Positions 34,532 to 44,362 of a DNA stretch of 64,000 nucleotides are shown here, piece by piece (within the stretch, counting starts at the first letter, position 1; each line of letters begins with the position of its first letter). The stretch is from contig NZ_WMDQ01000007.1 in the NCBI RefSeq assembly GCF_009707955.1, positions 267,781 to 331,780 on the forward strand, in the 5' to 3' direction. This DNA comes from Flavobacterium sp. LC2016-13. GTDB taxonomy: Bacteria > Bacteroidota > Bacteroidia > Flavobacteriales > Flavobacteriaceae. The position numbers were made by a program, and so were the translations under genes. Under the pieces are notes generated by a model. The model was not told the DNA's origin, made no database searches, and worked only from the letters and a program-made list of their open reading frames with translations.

Positions 34532-35809
34532 ATGACTTTTCAAAATACACGCGAATTCGCGAAACAACTTGACTCACAAGATGCTTTAAATCACTATCAA
34601 GATCAATTTATATTTCCTAAAGTTAATGACAAACGCGTAATTTACTTTACAGGAAACTCCTTAGGATTACAGCCAAAACGTACCAAAGCGTATATTGATG
34701 AAGTAATGAACGACTGGGCAAACCTTGCCGTTGAAGGTCATTTTTATGCCGAAAAACCTTGGTGGGATTATCAGGAACGATTTGCAGAACCGCTGAGTAA
34801 AATTGTTGGTGCATTACCTTCAGAAGTTACGGTGATGAATACTTTAACCGTGAATCTTCATTTATTGATGGTTTCATTTTATCAGCCAAAAGACAAACGT
34901 TATAAAATTATCTGCGAAGAAAAAGCATTTCCTTCAGATCAATATATGTTTCAAAGTCAGGTTCATTTTCATGGATATAAACCAGAAGATGCCATTGTAG
35001 AAATTAAACGAAGAGAAGGCGAACATAATATTCGCCTTGAAGATGTTTTGGCAAAAATCGAAGAAGTTGGCGATGAATTGGCTTTAGTTTTAATTGGTGG
35101 AGTAAATTATTATACCGGACAAGTTTTCGATATTAAAACAATAACTGCCGCAGGACAAAAAGCAGGAGCAAAAGTGGGATGGGATTTGGCACACGCTGCC
35201 GGAAACATTAAATTAGAACTTCACGATTGGAATGTAGATTTCGCCGCTTGGTGTAGTTATAAATATATGAATTCAGGACCAGGAAATGCTTCCGGTTGTT
35301 TTGTTCATGAAAGACATCACAATAATCCTGATTTGCCAAGATTTGCTGGTTGGTGGGGACATAATAAAGAGCGCCGTTTTAAAATGGAACCCAACTTCGA
35401 TCCCGTTCACGGTGCAGATGGCTGGCAAATTAGCAATCTACCTGTACTTTCATTAGCGCCTTATTTAGCTTCGGTAGAAATGTTTGCTGAGGTTGGGATG
35501 GATGCTTTAATAAAAAAGAGAGATCACATTACTTCATACTTAGAATTCATTTTGCATGAAATCGATAAAGAAGTCGATGGAACTTTTGAAGTAATTACGC
35601 CATCAAATCCAGCTGAAAGAGCTTCTCAATTATCTGTTTTTTTGCATGGAGAAGGCAGAAGTCTTTTTGATTATTTAATGAAAAACGGTGTTATTACAGA
35701 TTGGCGTGAACCAAATGTAATTCGTTTAGCACCAGTCCCGTTATATTGTTCTTATGAAGATATGTTTGACTTTGGACAAATCCTTAAAAAAGGAATTTTG
35801 GGGAAGTAA
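34532..35809 (+). CDS. kynU: kynureninase
   Basis: A PLP enzyme that splits (3-hydroxy)kynurenine into (3-hydroxy)anthranilate and alanine. Its 425 residues include GNSLGLQPK at 41-49, WWDYQERFAEPLS, and the PLP-lysine segment WCSYKYMNSGPG with Lys244, followed by the HERH and FAGWWGHNK blocks characteristic of kynureninases. The partner kmo is at 49956-51299. In Flavobacteriaceae the pathway leads from tryptophan towards quinolinate and NAD. No other gene of that route is in the window. Confidence 0.96.
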   Translation: MTFQNTREFAKQLDSQDALNHYQDQFIFPKVNDKRVIYFTGNSLGLQPKRTKAYIDEVMNDWANLAVEGHFYAEKPWWDYQERFAEPLSKIVGALPSEVTVMNTLTVNLHLLMVSFYQPKDKRYKIICEEKAFPSDQYMFQSQVHFHGYKPEDAIVEIKRREGEHNIRLEDVLAKIEEVGDELALVLIGGVNYYTGQVFDIKTITAAGQKAGAKVGWDLAHAAGNIKLELHDWNVDFAAWCSYKYMNSGPGNASGCFVHERHHNNPDLPRFAGWWGHNKERRFKMEPNFDPVHGADGWQISNLPVLSLAPYLASVEMFAEVGMDALIKKRDHITSYLEFILHEIDKEVDGTFEVITPSNPAERASQLSVFLHGEGRSLFDYLMKNGVITDWREPNVIRLAPVPLYCSYEDMFDFGQILKKGILGK

Positions 35810-35821
35810 AAGCTTATTAAT

Positions 35822-35946
35822 CTCGTAAAGTCGCAAAGTTTTGTTTCACGCAGATTTAAAATGATTTGAGCAGATTTTTTTTAAATCATTTTAATCCTTT
35901 AATCTGTGGCTAAATAGAACTTTGCGTCTCTGCGAGATTTTTATGT
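35822..35946. repeat. inverted repeat, family B copy 3
   Basis: AATCTCGTAAAGTCGCAAAG and, near 35925, CTTTGCG..GCGAGATTTT form the arms. The inner part (CACGCAGATT, AAATCATTTTAAT, CTTTAATCTGTGGCTA) is nearly identical to 49559-49670. Confidence 0.8.
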
Positions 35947-36099
35947 AGACAAAAAAATCTGCGTGAAAAACAAACAATCCGTTTCGCGTCCCAAACACAT
36001 TACAATCTTCAAATTCTATAACCTTTCCAGTGAATCTTGTAACTTAAACAAAATCAATCTCCTTTACTTTGTAGTGTAATAATTTTAAAAACTACAATC

Positions 36100-36534
36100 A
36101 TGAAAGCCTTATATATGTTATTCGCCGCTTTATTAATAGTTTCTTGCCAGAATCAAAATAAGGAAGATCTAAATAAAGCCAAACAAGCCAGTATCGATTC
36201 AATGAAAGTTGAAATTAATAAACAAAGAGTTATTGATTCAATGAAAACTGAAATGGCCAATATGAAAGAAGAACAGCAAAAAGTTGAATCTCAAAAAGTA
36301 GTTGTTGTGCATCAGCAAGCTAATGGAGCTGCAACTACAACCACAACAACCAAAAAGAAAGGGTGGAGTGCAACTGCTAAAGGTGCTGTAATTGGTGCCG
36401 GAGTTGGAGCTGCGACCGGAGCAATTGTAAGTAAGAAAAAAGGTGAAGGTGCTATTATTGGTGGTTTAGCAGGTGCTGCTTTAGGAACTGGAACAGGTGC
36501 TGTTATTGACAGCAAAAATAAGAGAAATGAATAG
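36100..36534 (+). CDS. glycine-zipper putative lipoprotein
   Basis: This 144-residue protein has a lipoprotein signal (LLIVSCQNQ, lipobox Cys), a coiled Lys/Glu-rich stretch with IDSMKVEINKQRVIDSMKTEM repeats, a low-complexity AATTTTTTKKKG stretch, and a glycine zipper (GAVIGAGVGAATGAIV, GAIIGGLAGAALGTGTGAVI). Glycine zippers of the YMGG type insert in membranes. The function is not known; an envelope role is probable. A bidirectional terminator follows. Confidence 0.8.
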   Translation: MKALYMLFAALLIVSCQNQNKEDLNKAKQASIDSMKVEINKQRVIDSMKTEMANMKEEQQKVESQKVVVVHQQANGAATTTTTTKKKGWSATAKGAVIGAGVGAATGAIVSKKKGEGAIIGGLAGAALGTGTGAVIDSKNKRNE

Positions 36535-36558
36535 ATTGTAAAATCTAAGAATATAAAG

Positions 36559-36584
36559 AACCCCGATTTATACAAATCGGGGTT
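36559..36584. terminator. bidirectional terminator
   Basis: AACCCCGATTT (36559-36569) pairs with AAATCGGGGTT (36574-36584), with T on one side and A on the other, between two convergent genes. Confidence 0.85.
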
Positions 36585-36590
36585 TTGTTT

Positions 36591-38402
36591 TTATACTAAT
36601 TCCTGAACTTGAATTTTTATGGTTTCTAATTCTGATTTATAAAAATCGAAATCTTTCCTGATTTTTTCTTCATCAGTTTTAAAATATAAAGTTGACGATA
36701 ATAAATTTTGATAATATTCGATTCCGTCTAAAAGATTCGCTTTAAAACTATTCCATTTTTTAAGTTGGTTTGCTGTTATTTCACCAGAAATAGTTTCAAT
36801 TTCATTTCTAAAATAATCAACATACATTTTCAATTCTTTGACAAATAAATTAGGACGATTATTAGCTCTTAAAACAGACGTATTTCCGTAAATATGACCA
36901 ACCATATCAGAAAGTGAAACTTCTTGATCAAAATACGCCATATTTGGCCCAGGGCAAATAACAACGCCTTGCGCTTGTCCTTTTATTTTAATATCATTTT
37001 CTAGATACGATGCGTTTGCCAAACCTACACACAAACACGATTTCTCTGTAATTTTAGTTTTAGCATTCTCAAAAGCGGTAAGCGAAAGATTTCCTTTAAT
37101 GGCATTGAGCTCTTCCAGTTTAATATCCTGATATTTTTTAGAAGCCGTACAAATTCCGTGAGTATCATATTCCTTACTTAAAGCCAGAAATTTTTTCGGA
37201 CAAGAACTTCCTGCTTTGTTTTCCTGAATTCGTTTTTGCTTCAAAATTTCATTTGAAGTTCCTCTCAAAGTATTAAACGGAACTCCTAAAGGAGAAATAT
37301 GACTTAAATATAAATCTTCTTCTTTTGCGTTGATCAATAAATTTCTAGTTGTGCGGTTGACAGAAGTTGCTTCGGGAACCAGTAAAAACGGAGAACCCCA
37401 ACCAACAGAATCAACTTTGTATTCGTCTAATAAAAATTCGTGTTCTTCAGAAGTTCCTACACCGCCCTGAACCGTTATTTTTACTTCTAAAGGCTGATTA
37501 GGAAAAGCAAGATTTTTTTGCTGCAAAACTTTGACCATCAAATCGTGTGAAGATTGAAGTAATTGGTCTTTTTTCTGTTTAAATTCTTCTAAAATAGTTC
37601 CAAGCAAAAGTCCGTCAGTAGCAAAGGCGTGTCCGCCGCAATTTAAGCCAGATTCAATTCGGTATTCAGAAACCCAAAGCCCTTTTTTAGCCAGGAAATT
37701 TCCCTGAATCATGGCAGATCTAAAATCACTAACTTTTAAAATGATTTTCTTTTTAAGTTGATTTTTTTGATTTGGAAAGAAATCCGGAAAGTTTTCAAAA
37801 TAGCTGTAAAGTCTCGGATTCATTCCTGCAGAAAGTACAACCGAAGATTCAAGATTACTATTAGCAAAACCTCTTAAAGCCGCGTGAGCATCATTAAATT
37901 CAATTGGAAGCTGTTCGTTTTTAACGAAATTATCTTTATCCAGTTTCGTCATAATATTCACGTCGATTTCTCCGGCTGAAAGATGCGACTCGATATAACT
38001 TTGAATGTTTTCTTTAAAAGAAATACCGTCTTCCAGTAAGTTTTGAAAGCCTTTTTTGATATCAGACGTATTGGGTAATATCGCAATAAAATTTTCTAAA
38101 GCTGTTTTGCTTTCTGCCAATTCAGTTTTAAAACTTTCGAATTTTTGCTTTACAATTTTATCGACTAAATTGAGATAAGATGTAATTCTTTCTGCGCGGT
38201 AATCCTGAAATTTTTGAGTGATTTCTTCGTACGGAAAATTAAATTTAGTGCTGTAAAAATTACGCATCTTTTCGATTAATTCATCATCGGCTATTGAAAT
38301 TACAGATGAAATGCCATACTGCGCCACTCGAATTGGGCTATCAATAGTGTAAGCGAGTCCCATTACCGGAATATGAAATGTGTGCAAAGGTATTTTTGCC
38401 AT
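36591..38402 (-). CDS. large protein with nitronate monooxygenase-like barrel motifs
   Basis: The 603-residue protein is not one I can name. Near the N-terminus, YTIDSPIRVAQYGISSVISI, and in the middle VQGGVGTSEEHEFLLDEYKVDSVGWGSPFLLVPEATSV, resemble FMN-binding TIM barrels of the nitronate monooxygenase group. The C-terminal half has a spaced set of Cys (SSCPKKF, HGICTAS, KSCLCVG, VICPGPN) that could bind iron-sulfur or zinc. A helical, coiled C-terminus follows. It is cytoplasmic by lack of a signal. Family and function are a guess; CDS itself is secure. Confidence 0.75.
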   Translation of the reverse strand: MAKIPLHTFHIPVMGLAYTIDSPIRVAQYGISSVISIADDELIEKMRNFYSTKFNFPYEEITQKFQDYRAERITSYLNLVDKIVKQKFESFKTELAESKTALENFIAILPNTSDIKKGFQNLLEDGISFKENIQSYIESHLSAGEIDVNIMTKLDKDNFVKNEQLPIEFNDAHAALRGFANSNLESSVVLSAGMNPRLYSYFENFPDFFPNQKNQLKKKIILKVSDFRSAMIQGNFLAKKGLWVSEYRIESGLNCGGHAFATDGLLLGTILEEFKQKKDQLLQSSHDLMVKVLQQKNLAFPNQPLEVKITVQGGVGTSEEHEFLLDEYKVDSVGWGSPFLLVPEATSVNRTTRNLLINAKEEDLYLSHISPLGVPFNTLRGTSNEILKQKRIQENKAGSSCPKKFLALSKEYDTHGICTASKKYQDIKLEELNAIKGNLSLTAFENAKTKITEKSCLCVGLANASYLENDIKIKGQAQGVVICPGPNMAYFDQEVSLSDMVGHIYGNTSVLRANNRPNLFVKELKMYVDYFRNEIETISGEITANQLKKWNSFKANLLDGIEYYQNLLSSTLYFKTDEEKIRKDFDFYKSELETIKIQVQELV

Positions 38403-38886
38403 TTGTTTTTAGATTAAAATAAAAACAAATATTGGAAAAAGGATTTTTCTAAAACCTGATAATTGTCAGGTTTGGTCATGTTTGAAATCTACACTAAAAA
38501 ATTTGCCACGAATTGCACGAATCTACACGAATTCATTGATATCCTGTAGTGAAAAAATTTGTGCAAATTTGTGTAATTCGTGGCAAAAAAATTATCAAAA
38601 TCTTCTTCAAAAATTCCAATCTATTACGATTCATAAAAAAACATAGCCCACACTTTCAACCGTGGGAAACGTATTTTGGAAAACGTATTGTGAATATGCG
38701 TTGTGTTCCTGCGGTTGAACCGCAGGCTATGTTGACAAAAAAACTTTATACCAAATCTTCTTCAAAGATTCCAATCTATTACGATTCATAAAAAAACATA
38801 GCCCACGGTTTCAACCGTGGGAAACGTATTTTGAATATGCGTTGTGTTCCTGCGGTTGAAACCGCAGGCTATGTCGACAAAATATT
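38403..38886. repeat. repeat-rich gap with tandem units (families C and D)
   Basis: This 484-nt gap has no gene. It holds family C copy 2 (arms 38502-38518 and 38571-38587) and two family D units (38642-38731 and 38797-38873), each starting CATAGCC and ending GGCTATG with two inner hairpins. Each D unit is preceded by a decayed copy (38594-38640, 38750-38796) of the 3' end of the gene at 38887. Confidence 0.8.
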
Positions 38887-40443
38887 TTATATCAAAATCT
38901 TCTTCAAAGACTCTGCAATGCTTCTCCATAAAAAATTATAGAATGATTTTTCCTGAATTCTTTCGATTTCAACATCAGTGGTTTTGACTTTGTCTTTGGA
39001 GTCATTTTTGACTAATAAATTAGCGATGGCAGATTTAAGTTTTGCTTCTTTTTCAGGATTTTTTTTCTTGTACAATTTTACTTTTAAATCGTCATAATCC
39101 AAAGACGCATTTCCTTTTGAAGTAGTATCATTTCCATAGAAATTAAAACGATATTTATGAAATGTACCTGTAAATGTAGCATTCATATAAGGTTTGCTGA
39201 ATTGTCCCATAGCACTAACATCAAAATTTGAAATTACACCCTGAATATGAAAACTGTCTTTTTTGTCCAAAACATTAAAACTCCAGTCAACATCTAATGG
39301 CGAGGTTTTCATAAAAATACAATTCACTTTAATTTTAACATCATTGGTTTTTTTCAAACCAAAACCACTTCGCAGATTAGTAGCCTGCAAATTAAAATGA
39401 TCAAAATTTAAAATTCCCGGACCTTTCGCAAAATCAATTTCTTCCTCATAAACCAATTTTGATTTCAAAACCTGTAAAGTGTCAATTTGAAGCGGAAACT
39501 TAATATTTCTCAACAAATGGTTATATAGATACTTTTTGCTTAAATCGTCTTTTGGCATTTTTCCACGGTAAATATTCGCGTCAAAATGATTGATAACTAA
39601 TGAAGGAGCATAAAAGAAAAATTTATCATTTTTAAAACCCCATTTCATGGTATTAATAGTTGCAGAATCTAGTTTTAGCGTGTAAATATCTTTTTCCTTT
39701 TCAAGTTTCTGAACAAAAACTTTTCGGGTATATGCGGGCAAAAGTGAAAATTTTTTGACTTTTAAAAAGTTGTTTTCAGTACTGATTTTTCCAATAGTCA
39801 TATTATAAAACTGACTTGGCTTGTAAAATAAACTATCGCAAATCAAAACATATTTTTCATAATGCATCGGAATTTTTTCCTTTAAGGTTGCATCTGTAAT
39901 CAAAATACCTTCAAGTTTCAGAATGATATTTTTGACATTAAAAATGGGTTTGTTGGTATCTAAAGAAACGACATCTACTTGTCCTCCATTTAGATAAATA
40001 TTCGAAACAGCAATTATTTTTCGGAAAGGTGCTATGATTTCAGATTCAATACTTTTACTATTATTCAAAAGCTTTTCCCCTTTTTTGTAAAGAATAACTC
40101 TGGGTTTGTTTATAATAATGCTTTCGGCTTGAATAATGTCGTGAAAAACCAAATCCCAAATATTAAAATGTGTAATCGTAATCGATTCTATTTTAGAATA
40201 AAGACCATTCTTGCTGCTTTCAGGTTGATTTTTTGGATGTATCAATAAAGTTGTTGCATAAATATTTCGGGACAAAAGAGCTACTTCAATTTTTTCGTAA
40301 TTGATGTCGTAAGCTGTTTTGTTTTTCTCGTGAATAATAATAGGTAATTGTTTTTTTATCCAATAATTGAGACCGAAATTGATTAAAATCACAAAAATGA
40401 AGACTGAAATTACACCGATTGCTATTTTTTTATAGATTGACAT
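38887..40443 (-). CDS. AsmA-like putative envelope protein
   Basis: The 518-residue protein has one N-terminal membrane helix (about 5-28) and a long beta-rich region with repeating weak motifs, of the AsmA/DUF748 type (ITHFNIWDLVFHDIIQAESIIINKPRVILYK, NLQATNLRSGFGLKK). Such proteins sit in the inner membrane and extend into the periplasm, with roles in lipid transport suggested for the family. The assignment is from overall pattern and is tentative. The 3' end of the gene is copied twice downstream among repeats. Confidence 0.7.
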   Translation of the reverse strand: MSIYKKIAIGVISVFIFVILINFGLNYWIKKQLPIIIHEKNKTAYDINYEKIEVALLSRNIYATTLLIHPKNQPESSKNGLYSKIESITITHFNIWDLVFHDIIQAESIIINKPRVILYKKGEKLLNNSKSIESEIIAPFRKIIAVSNIYLNGGQVDVVSLDTNKPIFNVKNIILKLEGILITDATLKEKIPMHYEKYVLICDSLFYKPSQFYNMTIGKISTENNFLKVKKFSLLPAYTRKVFVQKLEKEKDIYTLKLDSATINTMKWGFKNDKFFFYAPSLVINHFDANIYRGKMPKDDLSKKYLYNHLLRNIKFPLQIDTLQVLKSKLVYEEEIDFAKGPGILNFDHFNLQATNLRSGFGLKKTNDVKIKVNCIFMKTSPLDVDWSFNVLDKKDSFHIQGVISNFDVSAMGQFSKPYMNATFTGTFHKYRFNFYGNDTTSKGNASLDYDDLKVKLYKKKNPEKEAKLKSAIANLLVKNDSKDKVKTTDVEIERIQEKSFYNFLWRSIAESLKKILI

Positions 40444-40559
40444 TTATCGTATTGATTTTAAATACATAAATTTAGACTTTTAAAAGCACTAGTTTCTTAT
40501 ATGATTCTATCTTTAAGTTACATCATTACTAAATTGTTTGTTGTTTTTATCTTTTGAAT

Positions 40560-42947
40560 ATGAGAAAAATTAAAAAAATCCTGTTGGTTTTAGTCGTTTT
40601 GATTGTCATTGTTGGTATAGGTTTATGTGCCTATATTTTTCATCTCAAACCCCGATATGAAGGAGAAGTACAATTAAAAAACCTTGAAAAAGAAACCACT
40701 GTTTATTTTGATGATTTTGGAGTGCCTCATATTTATGCCGATTCTGAAAAAGATGCGATGACGGCTTTGGGATATGTTCATGCGCAGGAAAGATTATGGC
40801 AAATGGAATTGCTTCGCAGAATTGCACCGGGAAGATTATCAGAGATTTTCGGTTCGGTAGCGCTTAAAAATGATAAGTTTTTCTCCGGAATTGGTATCGA
40901 AGAAGCTTCGGCGAAAGCCATTTCCAAATTAGATAAAAACAGCCCAAGTTATCAATTAACATTGGCATATTTAGACGGAATTAATCAGTATTTAGAAGAA
41001 GGTGTTACGCCAATTGAATTTACTTTGATTGGAGTAAAAAAAGAAAAATTCACCATAAAAGATGTCTATAATATTTTTGGTTATATGTCTTTCAGTTTTG
41101 CAATGGCTCAAAAAACAGATCCTTTACTGACAGATATTCGCAATAAATATGGCACAGAATATTTGAAAGATTTAGGAATTGAAGGAGAATTTAATACCAC
41201 AAGAATTAAAATTTCAAAAGATAATATCGAAGAATATACTTCAATTGCAAAATCTGTTGCAGCATTGTTGGATAAATCGCCAATTCCGCCATTTGTGGGA
41301 AGTAATAGTTGGGTTGCCGGACCAAACAAAACAAAAAGCGGAAAAGTTATTTTTGCAAATGATCCGCATATTGGGTTTTCGCAGCCGGCGACTTGGTACG
41401 AAGCGCATATTGTAACTCCAAACCATGAATTATACGGTTGTTATCTGGCCGGAACGCCATTTCCGTTATTGGCACACAATCGTGATTATGCTTATGGTTT
41501 AACAATGTTTGAAAATGATGATATCGATTTTTATCAGGAAAAAAATAAAACAGGAGATTCAAATCAATACCAAACGCCAGCCGGTTTTGCAACTTACCAA
41601 ACAATAAAGAAAACGATTAAAGTAAAAGATACTTCGGATGTTGTCCTGACGATTAAGTCAAGCCGACACGGACCAATTATGAATGATTTACTGGAACGTT
41701 TAGATCGTAAAAACCCAATTGCAATGTCGTGGATTTATACCCAACAACCTATTCAGATTCTTGATGCGGTTTATGGGCTTTCGCATGCCAAAAGCAAAGA
41801 CGATTTTAAAAAAGCAGTACAATTGGTTGCAGCACCGGGATTGAATGTAATGTATGGCGATGCAAAAGGAAATGTTGCATGGTGGGCAACGGGAACACTT
41901 TATAAACATAATAAAGGCGTGAATTCTCATTTTATTTTAGATGGTGCAAGCAGCAAAGATGATATTGCAGAATATTTAGATTTCTCGAAAAATCCATCGG
42001 CAGAAAATCCAAAATGGGGTTATGTATATTCAGCCAATAATCAGCCCGAAGCTATAGACGGTTATTTGTATCCGGGATATTATTTGCCGGAAGATCGTGC
42101 CAAAAGAATTTCAGGTTTAATGGATGCAAAATCAGATTGGGATAAAGAAGCGATTAGTAAAATGATTTTTGATAATACTTCTACTGTGGCGCCGGAAGTA
42201 GTTGTAAATTTAATTTCAAACCTAAAAAATAGTTCACTTTCAGCAGAAGAAAAACAAGCGATATCTACTTTAAAATCATGGAAAGGAACGCATAATTTAG
42301 AAGATGTTGCGCCAACGATTTACAACAAATGGGTTTATTTGTATTTGAAGAATACTTTTGAAGATGAAATGGGTTCAGATAATTTTAATTTGTTTCTGGG
42401 ATTATCTTTAGGAAAACAAATTATTGCGAGACAAATTGCCAATGAAAATTCAGTTTGGTGGGATAATATCAAAACAAAGAACAAAAAAGAAACCAGAAAC
42501 GAAATCGTTTCAAAATCATTTCATACAGCAATTGCTGAACTTCAAAAACAATTAGGCAATTCAGTTTCAGATTGGACTTGGGGGAAAGTGCATACGGTTG
42601 AACACGAACATCCAATGGGAAAAGTTGCCGCATTGCGAAGACTATTCAACGTTGGTCCATTTGCTGATCCAGGATCAAATGAGGTAATTAATAATCAGTT
42701 TTTTGGTTATAACGAAGAAGGGAAATATTATGTAAAAGGCGGACCTTCAACCAGAAGAATAGTTGATTTTTCGGATATTGAAAACAGCTGGAGCATTTTA
42801 CCAACCGGACAATCCGGAAATCCGTTTAGCGAACATTACGACGATCAGGCCGAAATGTTTGTGGCCGGAAAATTCAGAAAAATGAAACTGAACAAAGAAG
42901 AGATTATAAAAACTTCAACAAAATTGGTTTTGAAACCTCATATTTAG
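40560..42947 (+). CDS. penicillin acylase family protein
   Basis: This 795-residue N-terminal nucleophile hydrolase is made as a precursor with signal or anchor (about 5-28), then an alpha subunit, an auto-cleavage site and a beta subunit. The likely nucleophile is Ser248 in VGSNSWVAGP, as in penicillin G acylase where cleavage exposes a Ser of the beta chain. Family blocks include VPHIYADSEKDAMTALGYVHAQERLWQME and the C-terminal GGPSTRRIVDFSDIENS. Real substrates could be acyl-homoserine lactones or other amides. A TTG precedes at 40554, but the ATG at 40560 is the start. Confidence 0.93.
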   Translation: MRKIKKILLVLVVLIVIVGIGLCAYIFHLKPRYEGEVQLKNLEKETTVYFDDFGVPHIYADSEKDAMTALGYVHAQERLWQMELLRRIAPGRLSEIFGSVALKNDKFFSGIGIEEASAKAISKLDKNSPSYQLTLAYLDGINQYLEEGVTPIEFTLIGVKKEKFTIKDVYNIFGYMSFSFAMAQKTDPLLTDIRNKYGTEYLKDLGIEGEFNTTRIKISKDNIEEYTSIAKSVAALLDKSPIPPFVGSNSWVAGPNKTKSGKVIFANDPHIGFSQPATWYEAHIVTPNHELYGCYLAGTPFPLLAHNRDYAYGLTMFENDDIDFYQEKNKTGDSNQYQTPAGFATYQTIKKTIKVKDTSDVVLTIKSSRHGPIMNDLLERLDRKNPIAMSWIYTQQPIQILDAVYGLSHAKSKDDFKKAVQLVAAPGLNVMYGDAKGNVAWWATGTLYKHNKGVNSHFILDGASSKDDIAEYLDFSKNPSAENPKWGYVYSANNQPEAIDGYLYPGYYLPEDRAKRISGLMDAKSDWDKEAISKMIFDNTSTVAPEVVVNLISNLKNSSLSAEEKQAISTLKSWKGTHNLEDVAPTIYNKWVYLYLKNTFEDEMGSDNFNLFLGLSLGKQIIARQIANENSVWWDNIKTKNKKETRNEIVSKSFHTAIAELQKQLGNSVSDWTWGKVHTVEHEHPMGKVAALRRLFNVGPFADPGSNEVINNQFFGYNEEGKYYVKGGPSTRRIVDFSDIENSWSILPTGQSGNPFSEHYDDQAEMFVAGKFRKMKLNKEEIIKTSTKLVLKPHI

Positions 42948-43010
42948 GATAAAGCTAAAGTTCTTTTGCTAAATTAAAGTTTTACAATACTTTAATTTAG
43001 TTAGGCTATA

Positions 43011-43050
43011 AAAAAACCTTTATCAAATTGAAGTTTGATAAAGGTTTTTT
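43011..43050. terminator. strong bidirectional terminator
   Basis: A 17-bp perfect stem (43011-43027 and 43034-43050) with loop TTGAAG, flanked by A-run and T-run, between convergent genes. Confidence 0.92.
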
Positions 43051-43140
43051 TATTTATAAAATTTCAGCAGAATAGTTGAGGTTTTTTTTAGTTCAAAGTC
43101 TAAAAACCTTTGAACCTCTGTATCTCTGAGCCTCTGAACC

Positions 43141-43587
43141 TTATTTAGCTAAATATTTCCCAGTAACAATATCTCTCGCATAAATATCGAGATTGTTAAG
43201 CAGGACTTTATTAGTTGTCATTACGTTTGTAGTTTGGTAAGCAGGATCTTTTTCGTATGCTTTTAATAATGTCTCTAAGTCAACTTCATTATAAAAAGCA
43301 AACATATTATAAACAGCATCTCTAAAGTTTTTAAAATTGATGCTTTCTGTAATTTCCTTTGTTTTTTGTTCGTTCCATTTTTCCTTAAAACTTTTTTCGT
43401 TTATTTTAGTTAAGCAATAATCAACGAAATATGTTTTGTAATTAGTTGCTTCAATAATTTTATTTACGATAATTGTATTTTGCTGCGTTGGCATTGGCAC
43501 CGATGCAGAAGTTTGAGAAATACAAACAGACGGAATAAACACAAATAAGGCTAAAACCAAAAAGGTATGCTTTTTTAAATTTTTCAT
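43141..43587 (-). CDS. secreted hypothetical protein
   Basis: The 148-residue protein has a signal peptide (residues 1-24, ending VCISQ) and a mature part rich in charged helices (NKIIEATNYKTYFVDYCLTKINEKSFKEKW). I do not recognise the family. It has no near neighbour in an operon, with 223 nt to the DUF6157 gene. Transcription ends at the long hairpin at 43011-43050. Confidence 0.65.
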   Translation of the reverse strand: MKNLKKHTFLVLALFVFIPSVCISQTSASVPMPTQQNTIIVNKIIEATNYKTYFVDYCLTKINEKSFKEKWNEQKTKEITESINFKNFRDAVYNMFAFYNEVDLETLLKAYEKDPAYQTTNVMTTNKVLLNNLDIYARDIVTGKYLAK

Positions 43588-43810
43588 AGGTTATTTCAAA
43601 TTGCTTACAACAATTAGTGTTGCAAATGGATTGATTTAGGACTTTAAGGTCATTTTTTTGGGCACGGCTAAAATAGTTTTTTTGTTCTAAATATTCAATT
43701 GAAAAATGACATTTAAATAAAAAAATCCGATTGTACAGATTTTAATAAATGTACAACCGGAAGTTTATAGGATAACAATTACGCATCGTTATAATGTTGT
43801 AGTTTCAAGT

Positions 43811-44227
43811 TTATTTTCTTGAGCTTCGCATTGCTTTTACGACTTTTAGATTTTCATCTTTAGAAAACTTTTCATATTCAGGCGTGTTCAATCCGTAAAG
43901 CGCAATTTTTCCGTTTTCATCGTTATGAATACCCCAGCCGTAGCGTTTCGTTAAAGGCGAAGCTCGTAAACAAGCTTGTCCTTTCGAGAAAAATTGTTCT
44001 TTGGCTTCTTTATATTCTGATTTAGTCAAATCATTTTTGTCTGCAAATACCTGAAATAAAACTTCATCAGATGAATATTTATAAGGATTTTTGCTGATCA
44101 TTTCAAACTCAATATTAGCAACTGTTTTATTTTCGCCTTTCATTGGCGGAATTTCTCCACGCGTTGCAGGACTATCTTCTGCAGCTTCAATAAAAGTATT
44201 TTGATAATTTGTCGTATGAACTTTCAT
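43811..44227 (-). CDS. DUF6157 family protein
   Basis: This 138-residue protein begins KVHTTNYQNTFIEAAEDSPATRGEIPP and has the GWGIHNDENGKIALYG block, which I recall as the DUF6157 family. It has no signal peptide. Function is unknown. It is transcribed alone. Confidence 0.8.
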   Translation of the reverse strand: MKVHTTNYQNTFIEAAEDSPATRGEIPPMKGENKTVANIEFEMISKNPYKYSSDEVLFQVFADKNDLTKSEYKEAKEQFFSKGQACLRASPLTKRYGWGIHNDENGKIALYGLNTPEYEKFSKDENLKVVKAMRSSRK

Positions 44228-44297
44228 TTTGTTAGATCATTAAATTTCTTTTAATTAGCTCTTATTCCTATGCTAAAATAATGATTTTGAACAAAAA

Positions 44298-44324
44298 AAC
44301 TCCGATAATATATTTATCGGAGTT
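44298..44324 (-). terminator. terminator after the serine hydrolase gene
   Basis: AACTCCGATAA at 44298-44308 pairs with TTATCGGAGTT at 44314-44324; on the minus strand it is followed by a T-run. It ends the gene at 44363-45808. Confidence 0.82.
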
Positions 44325-44362
44325 AATTAAAGAACAACTTTAGTGTTCGTTTTTTGATATTG

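Noticed and set aside
36312..36575. 87-codon reverse frame with Pro/Ala-rich protein
   Set aside because: It is the antisense of the glycine zipper, whose GGx codons give Pro and Ala on the other strand.
38549..38791. Open frame of 80 codons on the plus strand
   Set aside because: It runs through the palindromic repeats of families C and D; composition follows the repeats and no protein motif is present.
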